A DNA stretch of 64,000 bases from the NCBI RefSeq assembly GCF_013403925.1, contig NZ_JABFDJ010000003.1, positions 1-64,000 of the forward strand. The letters are read 5' to 3'. Below, one piece after another: positions 37,729-47,100 of the stretch. Under the pieces are notes generated by a model. The model was given only the letters and a program-made list of their open reading frames with translations, was not told where the DNA came from and did no database searches. Position numbers and translations under genes: made by a program. Every line of letters begins with the position of its first letter. Positions within the stretch are counted from its first letter, which is position 1. Source of the stretch: Winogradskyella wichelsiae. GTDB lineage: Bacteria; Bacteroidota; Bacteroidia; Flavobacteriales; Flavobacteriaceae.

Positions 37729-38281
37729 TAGTTAAAACCTCAGCTGGCGTCATATCTTCTAATTGATATTCACCAATTCTAACTCTAACCAACCTCAATG
37801 TTGGCAAACCTATTTTAGCTGTCATTTTTCTTACTTGTCTAAATTTTCCTTCGGTTATTGTAATGGATAACCATGAAGTAATACCGTGACGATCGTCTCT
37901 AACAAATCGCTCTATAATATGAGATGTATTATTTAATATTGAAGCCTTACAAGGTTTTGTTTTGTAAAGTTTTCCCCCAACCGAAATCTCTATACCTTTT
38001 TCTAATTCTAAAATACCTTCAGATGTTATTTGACCATCGACCATCACATGGTATTCTTTTTCAATATTTTGGCTAGTGATATGATTACTGAATTTTCCGT
38101 CTGTAGTTAATAGTAATAAGCCTTCAGATTTTTCATCCAAACGACCAACCGCCATAGTTCCTTCTGGTAAACTGCAAATTTCACTTAAAAGTTTTTTAGA
38201 CCGACGTTTATTCTGATGATTTACAAACTGGCTTAAATAGCCGTAAGGCTTATAAAGTTTATAGTAATTTTGTACGCTCAT
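37718..38281 (-). CDS. rRNA large-subunit pseudouridine synthase (RluE-like, RsuA family)
   Basis: A 187-residue protein with the catalytic-Asp motif AVGRLDEKSEGLLLLTTDG near residue 53. It opens YYKLYKPYGYLSQF and later has ISVGGKLYKTKPCKA and EGKFRQVRKMTAKIGLPTLRLVRV. It has no N-terminal S4 domain, consistent with the RluE subgroup, which makes pseudouridine in 23S rRNA. The gene follows the DUF1853 gene by three bases on the same strand. Confidence 0.93.
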   Translation of the reverse strand: MSVQNYYKLYKPYGYLSQFVNHQNKRRSKKLLSEICSLPEGTMAVGRLDEKSEGLLLLTTDGKFSNHITSQNIEKEYHVMVDGQITSEGILELEKGIEISVGGKLYKTKPCKASILNNTSHIIERFVRDDRHGITSWLSITITEGKFRQVRKMTAKIGLPTLRLVRVRIGEYQLEDMTPAEVLTINY

Positions 38282-38284
38282 AAT

Positions 38285-39103
38285 TTACCAAAAGGTGATA
38301 AAACATTTTTCAAATTTAGTATTATTCACTTTAAGCCAAACTAAAGGTGAACGATTTTCTTTTATTTGTTTTTCAATTATATCTTTAGCCAAATTGAAAT
38401 CTTGCCATTCTACATTAACGTGCGGATCTATTAGCCAATCTAATTTTTCTGGAATATAAAATTTATAGGTTTCAAAAACATTAATATCCTTATATGAAAT
38501 ATAGAATCCATACACACATTGCTCATTGATTGCACCTATATTAATGTTATTTCTTCTATAAGGTAAAAATAACTGTGCTTTAAAATAGAGTTTTTGTGAA
38601 ACCTCAGCAATATTAATATTGTAATCTTTTAATTGATTTTTGGTTTCATTTCTATAAAGAAGCGGAAATTGTTTGTTTTTTAGTTTTTCTAATTTATAAC
38701 AGAGTGCATCTTTTCTGTTTGGGCCAATCCAGTAAGATAGGGGATTGGTGTAGGATTGAAACGTGTCGTATAAATAGAATTTATATACGATTTCTAGATG
38801 TACAGGTTTTTCTTTTTCATAAAAAAGAGCATCAATCTCACCTATAGTTTGTTGCTCTTTTTGTATTTGTATATTTTCAATAATCCCCTGAACATCCGGT
38901 TGTTGTTTTAATTGATGAAACACAAATTCTTCCACAAGTTTGCCCAACCTATGATTTTTGAATTTACTATCTGTATCTAATAATTTGTAAGTTAAAGGTA
39001 ATTTTAAAGCATCGATTTCTGTAAAATCACTAGATTTAAAAAGTGAAGGCGTTTTTACGTAACCTTTGTACCTTAATAGTGTGCTCTTATCCATTGCACA
39101 CAA
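38285..39103 (-). CDS. DUF1853 family protein
   Basis: A 272-residue protein. LGKLVEEFVFHQLKQ, IENIQIQKEQQTIGEIDALFYE, PVHLEIVYKFYLYD and NPLSYWIGPNRKDAL form the pattern of DUF1853. The combination of E, D, ExxY/K residues is nuclease-like (PD-(D/E)xK style: GEIDALF then HLEIVYKF), but this is my inference. It is likely co-transcribed with the pseudouridine synthase three bases downstream. Confidence 0.85.
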   Translation of the reverse strand: MCAMDKSTLLRYKGYVKTPSLFKSSDFTEIDALKLPLTYKLLDTDSKFKNHRLGKLVEEFVFHQLKQQPDVQGIIENIQIQKEQQTIGEIDALFYEKEKPVHLEIVYKFYLYDTFQSYTNPLSYWIGPNRKDALCYKLEKLKNKQFPLLYRNETKNQLKDYNINIAEVSQKLYFKAQLFLPYRRNNINIGAINEQCVYGFYISYKDINVFETYKFYIPEKLDWLIDPHVNVEWQDFNLAKDIIEKQIKENRSPLVWLKVNNTKFEKCFITFW

Positions 39104-39117
39104 AATTAAAATTTAAT

Positions 39118-39564
39118 TTAGACAAAATTCTCGTTCTCCGTAGATTTATTAATATCTGGTTCATCAGTATGCAGTCTTTTTTCAATACCTGCACTGTCAA
39201 TATTAAAATATTCTAAAACTTCAGTAACATTAGTAATGTGCTTTGTTTTATCTCCATTAATAATGATAGCTCCCTTAAGTATTTTTGGGTTTTTATCTAA
39301 AATGGTTAAGTAATCGTTGGCATCAAAATTAGAAGTTTTCCTAACTCCGTCTACTTTAGATAAATCTAATAAATCCTCAATACCTACATTAAGTTCTTTT
39401 GCCAATTCTTGCCATTGTGTTGGTGTTGGCATTGTGTTGGTAATGTTTACCATTAAAATATCTTTCCCTGAAGATTCTAAATAGCCTTCTAATTGTTTCC
39501 CAAAATCTGAATCACTTGCATACACGCAATTAATTTGTTTTTTATCTCTGCTTATCACTCCCAT
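39118..39564 (-). CDS. ArsC/Spx-like thioredoxin-fold protein without catalytic Cys
   Basis: A 148-residue protein whose layout (QINCVYASDSDFGKQLEGYL, TPTQWQELAKELNVGIEDLLD, KILKGAIIINGDKTKHIT) follows arsenate reductase-like (ArsC/Spx) proteins. The active-site Cys-x-x-C or CxxS of that fold is replaced by YASDSDFG, so a redox role is doubtful. It starts only 13 bases after the raiA stop on the same strand, so it probably forms an operon with raiA. Confidence 0.75.
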   Translation of the reverse strand: MGVISRDKKQINCVYASDSDFGKQLEGYLESSGKDILMVNITNTMPTPTQWQELAKELNVGIEDLLDLSKVDGVRKTSNFDANDYLTILDKNPKILKGAIIINGDKTKHITNVTEVLEYFNIDSAGIEKRLHTDEPDINKSTENENFV

Positions 39565-39576
39565 AGTTTCTTTTTT

Positions 39577-39879
39577 TTAATAAGTTTTCATTTTATCTTT
39601 CCTCTTTTCTAATTGACGCATCAATTCATTTACTGTTTCAGAGATAGCATCATAAAAATTTTCTTTAGATGACTCTGCAAATAATCGAGGTCCTGGTGCG
39701 CTAAGTCTTATACCAGCCGTTTTTCCTGTTTCGTCACTAGTTGTGTTTTCTGATTTAAAAAAAACATCCGCTCTAATTACAAAATCATAACGTGTAAACA
39801 GTTTTTCTAATTTTTCTTTAGCATGTTCTTCTAAGCGATCGCTTGAGGCTACATCGTTGTATTCAAATATAATTTCCAT
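39577..39879 (-). CDS. raiA: Ribosome-associated inhibitor / hibernation promoting factor
   Basis: A 100-residue protein of the short HPF/RaiA type: EIIFEYNDVASSDRLEEHAKEK at the N-terminus, ADVFFKSEN and FYDAISETVNELMRQLEKRKDK at the C-terminus. It binds the 30S decoding centre in stationary phase and blocks translation. In front of it, AAGGAGG at 39922-39928 precedes a small TTG-initiated reading frame that overlaps its start, which may regulate it. It is followed by the ArsC-fold gene. Confidence 0.92.
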   Translation of the reverse strand: MEIIFEYNDVASSDRLEEHAKEKLEKLFTRYDFVIRADVFFKSENTTSDETGKTAGIRLSAPGPRLFAESSKENFYDAISETVNELMRQLEKRKDKMKTY

Positions 39880-40025
39880 AATTTTTTTCTGTTATTAATT
39901 TTAAACAAGGTAACAATTGTTCCTCCTTCGTTTTAACTGAAAAGAATCAAGTCTTAACGGAATTACGATAGACTGAAAAAAATATTAATCTTAGAACTAA
40001 GAAATGTAGAATTTGAATTAAAAAA

Positions 40026-40068
40026 AACGTTACCACTTATAATTTAATCAATCATAAGTGATAACGTT
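40026..40068 (-). terminator. Operon terminator of the T9SS adhesin cluster
   Basis: AACGTTATCACTTAT and its complement (40054-40068 with 40026-40040) form a 15-base stem with one mismatch. Eight T follow on the minus strand. It lies 28 bases after the last gene of the cluster. Confidence 0.88.
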
Positions 40069-40095
40069 AGTAAGAATAGGAGAGAAGCAATATGC

Positions 40096-41079
40096 TTATC
40101 TGTAATAACTTTGACTAGTTCCTTTTGTACAAGCACAGTTACTTGCACCCTGAAAGAAGTCTAATCCTATAGTTACCATATGGGTTCCTGAGTTGTACGA
40201 AGACAAATCATTAATAGTCGATTGATAAGAGTAAGCAAAAAAGAATTGATTAAAAGTTATACCAGCTATTGGTCCAACATTTAAAGGTGTCATAAATTGA
40301 TCGTTAAGAAAACGGTAAGATCCTCCTACAAAATAGTAATCTCCTTTTCTATTAAACTTTCTATATTTAAAATTTAGATCCGTAGTAGAACGTTTATCAC
40401 TACTAAACATTTGGTAAAAAATAGAGGGTTCTAATTCTACATCTCTGTTACTCTTACTTTTTATAACCACACCTGTATAAATTTGATAATTTAAAAGTAG
40501 GCTCGGTTCAATATTTACATAATCATCTATGTCTTTACTTAAGATATTATTAGCATTAAAACTTAAGTAAAATGCTTTCCATCGGTATAATAGTCCTGCA
40601 TCAAAATTATTATTTGATTGTCCTTTATCTCCTGTAATATAAGGATCTAAAATAGGTGTATCATAAGTTGTATTAAAATCTTCTGTGGCTATTCTAAAAT
40701 TATTAATATTATAAGACAACCCAAATGAAAGGAATTGTTTAGACTTATAATCTAATGTAATATGATGAGCGAAAGAAAACTTAACACCTTTTTGACGTGT
40801 GTTTCCATTTTTATCATTGTATGCCGATATTCCCACACCTGTACGATCAGAAATTCTAAAATCTGCATAAAGCGACTGATTGTCTGGCGCATCTTTAATA
40901 CCAACCCATTGGGTTAAACCGTTGGCTCTGATTTTTAAATTATCACCAATTCCGGCATAAGTTGGTGAAATCACAAAATTGTTATCTGCCAAATATTGCG
41001 TAAATACAGGTAGGTTTAATTCTTGACCATAACTCTGTGCAAAGACCAAAAAAAGAATATATAGGGCTATTTTTTTCAT
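40096..41079 (-). CDS. PorP/SprF family type IX secretion membrane protein
   Basis: A 327-residue outer-membrane protein with signal peptide (LYILFLVFAQSYGQ) and the family opening LPVFTQYLADNNFVISPTYAG, followed by WVGIKDAPDNQSLYADF. Strand-rich sequence and SFGLSYNINNFRIATEDF also match PorP/SprF. These proteins are paired with T9SS cargoes that carry type B (CHU_C) C-terminal domains, and SprF is needed for SprB secretion. It starts 28 bases after the giant adhesin gene, so it is most likely the cognate factor for that adhesin. The last residues TSQSYYR are short and Cys-rich (CACTKG). Confidence 0.93.
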   Translation of the reverse strand: MKKIALYILFLVFAQSYGQELNLPVFTQYLADNNFVISPTYAGIGDNLKIRANGLTQWVGIKDAPDNQSLYADFRISDRTGVGISAYNDKNGNTRQKGVKFSFAHHITLDYKSKQFLSFGLSYNINNFRIATEDFNTTYDTPILDPYITGDKGQSNNNFDAGLLYRWKAFYLSFNANNILSKDIDDYVNIEPSLLLNYQIYTGVVIKSKSNRDVELEPSIFYQMFSSDKRSTTDLNFKYRKFNRKGDYYFVGGSYRFLNDQFMTPLNVGPIAGITFNQFFFAYSYQSTINDLSSYNSGTHMVTIGLDFFQGASNCACTKGTSQSYYR

Positions 41080-41107
41080 AATACTATCTGTCTATTATTA
41101 TATGCTA

Positions 41108-44100
41108 TTATCTGTATAATGTAAAGTGTCCAACAAATTCTCTATCGTTTGTTGCATCATTAGTTTGTACCACAAACCAATAATCTCCAGAAGGTAACTC
41201 ACGACCATCATATCTACCGTCCCAAGCTTCACCAACATGGTAATTCGCTACTTTACGTCCATATCGATCAAATATATCGAAGGTAAGATTAGGGTAGTTA
41301 TCTGTACAACCTGGTGCCCATGTATCAAAATTACCATCTCCATTTGGCGTAAACCAATTTGTAATACAGATATCTTGAAATTCTAATTGAATCTGTGCTG
41401 TTGCAAAACAACCACTACTATCAGTTACGGTTACAGTATATAAACCAGACTCTGTAATTATGTAGGTGTCTTCTGAGCCAACATCTTCTCCGTTCAATGT
41501 GTATTGGTAATCACCTCTACCACCAGTGGCAGTTGCAATAAATTCATTTAATCCACCTTCAGCTAATGTTAACGTTACAGGGGCTACGGTGTCAATATCG
41601 AATAAGTCAGTACGTTGAACACATAAGTTTTCATGCATTACATCAATATAATACCCTGTACCTTCTGGTAAATTTGTAAATACATTATCAGATTGATATG
41701 GTCCACCATTTAAAGAATATTCTAGAAGTGTAAGATCGTCAATAGAAGCATCTACAGTAACCGTTACAATATTACCTTGAACATTATTATCACATATATT
41801 TTCAATAACAACTTCTGGTAAAATGCTAACTGATTCTGGGAAAGTGATATTCCATTCAGACTCACATCCCTCAGCATCTTTTACAAATACAATATGATCT
41901 CCACCTTCTAAATTGGTAAAATCAAATTCAGTTTGAGTTGCACTTCCATCCGTATAAGGACCATCATAACTATCTAAGCTAACACTATAAGGTAATGTTC
42001 CTCCTGAGAGCGCAATACTAAACTCTCCCTCTAACGCTCCTGTACAAACTTCAGGAAAGAGTGAATTTGGAACAATGCTTAAGATTACAGGTAATGGTTC
42101 GGTTATAGTAGAATTGAATGTTATTACGCATCCTAATTCATCTTGCACTTTAACGATATAATCACCAGGTGCTAAGTTTTCAAAAGTACTAGTCGTAAAA
42201 AACTGGTTTAATTGTGGTGAAATAGCATACTTAATAACTCCTGTTCCGCCAGAAGCCGTAATTTCAATAGATCCATTATTACTTCCTGCACAGGTTACAT
42301 TGTTAGAGGTAAGTGAAGCATCTAAAGCATCATCTGGTTCTGTAATACTAATTGATGTTGAAGTAATAGCACAATCACCACTTTCTACAAGAACAACATA
42401 ATCGCCTGCAATAAGTTCTGTGAAATAACCAGGACTTGTTTGAGGTGCACTAACAGTATTACCTAAATTATCTTGTAATGTATATATGTAGTTTCCTAAA
42501 GCTCCGGTTGCAGTAGCTGATATAGATCCCGTATTCTCACCAAAACAATTGATAAATAAGTTGGATGCTCCTAGTGTTACTACTAAAGGAAGTAAAGGAT
42601 CAATAGTAATTTCATTTGAAATATTTGCCACACAACCATTGGCATCTCTTACATAATAAGAATAAGTACCATCAGGAACCCATAAGGTTGTACTTGTATT
42701 AAATGTTCCAAGGTCAGGTGAAAAAGTATCATTTTCACTGTAGGTGTATGGTCCTGTTCCGCCAGTGGCACTTAACGTTAAAGTCGATTCTGATAAACAA
42801 GTCTGTGTTGTTGTTCTCACTAAACTTGCTTCTATCGGTGTTGGTTCTGAAATTACAATATCTAAAGATGTTGCCTCACAATTATAACCATCATTAATAG
42901 TTACAAAATAAGTTCCTTGTCCTAAGTTTTCAAATACATTAGATGTTTGTGGACCTGATGCACTTGGTGTAGGTAATACAGTATTTAATGTATAGGTATA
43001 ATTAGAACCTTGTCCTCCAATAACATTAGTAATTGTTATGCTTGCACCTTGATCACCAAAACAAGATAGCATTGTAGTGTTAGGTGTAAATGTAGCCGTA
43101 ATAGGATCTGGTATTTCTAACGTAATGCTTTCCGTTACAATACAACCTCCAGCATCTCTTACATTAACCGTATAGTTTCCTGCTGAAAGTCCAGTAAATG
43201 AACTATTAGAAGAATAAGCAACTGTAGCAGCGCCTGTTAATTCGTATTCATAATCTCCCCATCCACCAGATGCAACAGCATTTATAGTTCCTTCATTATC
43301 TGTACATGTTACATTAGATGTTTCAGAAATATTAAGACTTAAAGCATTTAAAGGCGAAGTAATAGTTACATTATTTGAAGCTGAACAAAAAGGAACATCT
43401 GTTTCTATAATAACAACTGTAAATGTACCAGCTTCCATACCTGTAACAGTTTCTGGGTTAGTTGATGTATTTGCATTGACAACTCCCGTTACTGATACTC
43501 CCGAGTTATTAAATACTTCATAACTGTAAGCACCAGAATAATTAGATACATTTAATTCAAACGATCCTGAATTGTCTCCAAAACATGTTACGCTTGTCGG
43601 TGATAACGTAAACATTGGTACTACTGCAGGAGATAGAACAACTGAAACTTCATCGGTACATCCTGTAACCGCATCAGTAATAGTAATTGCATAAGTTCCT
43701 GAAGGTACTCCTGTAAACACACTGCCAGTTAAGCTGATAGAAGAAGCACTTGGTGAAATACTATAATTGTAAGAACCAGAACCTCCGGTACCTGTCATTG
43801 CTATTTCACCATCATCATCATTACATGTTGGAAGCACAGTAACTTCAGGTGTTATTGTAATAGGTGGAACAATATCTATTGAAACAGTATTTCCACAACC
43901 ATTAACATCATTGATCGTTACAGTATGTGTTCCTGAATATAAGTTTGTAATTGTAAAAGGAAATGATTGTGCTTGAAAAGCACCACCATTAATGCTCACC
44001 GAATAAGGAGGTACTCCTAACACGTTTAAAGCGACATCTATTTCGTATTCTCCTTCAGCAGCAGTACATTGATTTGTTAATGTTGCTGAAATTTCAGGAG

Positions 44101-47100
44101 TATCATCCATAGTTAAAACTTGAACATTACTTGTTTGTACACAGCCATAGGCATCTGTAACATGTACATAGTAACTACCTGCATCCTTATTAAATGTACT
44201 CGTAGAAGCCCAATTTGCATCTGAAACTGGTGGAGCAGCGGCTGATGTTGTTATTTGGTATTGATAAGGAGGTGTTCCGTTAGAACCAATTGCACTTATA
44301 ATGCCTGAATTAGGTGCACAATTAGCATTTTGATCTATAGAAACTGCTAATTCTAAAAGAAAAGCTGATTCCGTTATATTAAAAGGAAGTGTTACAATTC
44401 CACAACCTGCATTAGGACCAGAAGTTTCTCTTATGGAAACAAAATAGTTACCGAACTGCAATGTTCCTAAATTATTAATAGTTAATGAACCATTTGCAGT
44501 TACTGTTCCTGATCCACTATTTCCTGTAGAAGTTAAACTTAAAGAATCAAAAATATCATAATCTACATCTACGTCAGATCCATAAGGACTGTTTATGGTA
44601 AATGATACGTTTCCATCTCCACTGCCTGTACATGTAATGTTATTTGCAGTTACAGCTGTTGCTGTTAATGTTGAATTTGTTGGAATAGGCACGGTTGCAG
44701 GTTCATAATAGCTACAATTTGTAGCTTGGTCATATACAATGAATGTATACAATACACCTGGTATTAACCCTGTGAATGTCGCAGACTCACTTCCTGCAGT
44801 GTCTTCAGCTAACCAAGTACCTGTTGGATAATTAAACCCAGGTCCTTCGTAAATACTAAAATAGAAAGGTCCAGCACTAGCTAAAGTAGATCCGACACGT
44901 ACTAAAACTTCTCCTCCTGTAGCACAGTCTACTGTAGCTGTAACGTTAATATCTAAATCTGTTGGAGGTGAAGCCACTAACACATCTTGAATTAATACAG
45001 AACAACCATTAGCATCGACAACATTAATTTGGTATAAACCAAAATTAACAACATCAAAGACCGTAGATGTAGTTCCTAAGTTATTAAGTTCAGATTCTGC
45101 ATAACCATTTGATCCTGTTACAAAATAATTATAAGGACCAACACCACCTGTTACAGAGTTTATAATAACCGATCCTTGAGAAACACCTGAAGGACCACAA
45201 GTAATATCAATAGTTTGATAATCTACAACAATAGGATCTGGTTGATCAATTGTTACGATTTCAGTATCAGTACATAATTTGGCATCCGTAACAGTTACAG
45301 AATAAGTTCCTGCTGGTAAACTAGTCGTTTGTGTGCCGTAGTCAGTTCCTGTGGTGTCATTATTAACATTAATTACAAATGGAGGTGTTCCATACGATGT
45401 ATCAATAGTAACATCAATTGATCCGTTTGAATCACCATTACATAAAATAGGTTCCACTTGCACTACAGCACTAAAGTCTGGCAGTGATAATGGGTTTAAT
45501 GTAATTAATGAAGATTCAGCAGTACAACCATTAGCATCTGTAATTTCAAATTGATAAGTTCCTGCATCTGCAGCAGTATGTGTTAAAGGTGTTCCTGTAG
45601 ATCCTACATTTGTATAAGGAGCGCCATTAAAAGAAACAGCATACGTATAAGGTGCTGTACCTGTCATTGTTCCTGTAAAAATAGCATCTGGATTTGTAGA
45701 ACAATCCAAGACTTTTGTTAAGGTAACATCTAATGTTGGAGTCGCTATTGGATCTACCGTATAAGATTCACTGTAAGTACAGTCATTTTCATCTTTAACT
45801 TGAAATGTGTAAGTTCCTGGTTCTATTCCTGAAAATGCTGTTGAGGTTTGGTATGCTGTTGCAGCTGATGCTGGTGAAATAATCTGATATTCTAATGTTC
45901 CTATGCCCCCTGTAGTACTTATAATGTTTACTGTAGTAGTATTCGTAGGACAGGTTACAGATAAGTTATCAAAAACTAAATCTGTTGGAGGATTTAACGC
46001 GTCTATTGTAATCTCATCTGTTGCTGAAGTACAACCTGTAGCATCTCTTACAATAATAGTATAATCTCCTTCTGATAAATTATTAAAAACAGTACTCGAT
46101 TGAAAAGTAACACCATCGATACTGTAACTATATGGTGGAACACCTTCTGTAGTATCTGTAACTGTAATTGTTCCATTAGAAATACAAGTTAGGGGTGTTG
46201 TTAACTCTACTGTTCCTATAATAGTAACGCCTTCATTAATAGTTACTGTTTGAGGAGCTGTTTCACAAACATCAGATCCTGAAGTATATTGAAGTAAAAC
46301 AACATAATCTCCAGCAGCTAGGCTAGTAAATACATTAGAACTTACGTATGTTGCCCCTCCATCAATACTGTAATTAATACTACTTCCATTTGGATTACTT
46401 ACATTAATTGTAATTGATCCAGAATTATTAGTATCAGCACAGCTAGGATCAGTAGTGTCAATAGTAAAGTCTGGCCCTGAAATCTCATCGACAACAATTG
46501 TTACATCTGTACTACAATTATTAGAATCTGTTACTGTAATATCATAAGTTCCAGAAGCAGATATTTCAATTGTAGAAGTTGACTGAAAATCCGTTGAACC
46601 ATTCACAAAATAATAATAAGGAGAAGTGCCTCCTACAGGATAAACTGTTAACTCACCTCCTGAACAATTTAAAGGGGCTGTTAAAGCCACAGTAGCTGTT
46701 AATATAGCAGGTTCAATGACTGTAAAATCTTCCGTATATGTACAACCATTTTCAGATTCGATAGTTGCAGTGTAAGTTCCTGGATTTAAATTTTGAAACG
46801 TGTAGTTATTGTCTATAATAGGACCAACACTGTTTACTGGGTTTCCAGATTGCGTTAATGTGAATGAATATTGTGGATCCACGTCATTTGCAGATAAATG
46901 CACACTTCCTTTATCTCCATGACAAAGCGGTTGGGTAACTGTAACAGTCCCGCTAAATTCTCGATCTCTAATTTGAACGTCAGGTACTGTAAATACACAC
47001 GAGTTTGGTGAAGCATTTAATTCTCTTATATATATTGTATAGGTACCAACAGTATCAACTGAAAACACATTACTAGTTTGATAGTTTGTGCCATCAATGC

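Noticed and set aside
41900-47000. Many recurring short blocks on the minus strand as possible DNA repeats
   Set aside because: They come from the SprB protein repeats of the giant adhesin; the DNA itself has diverged between copies.
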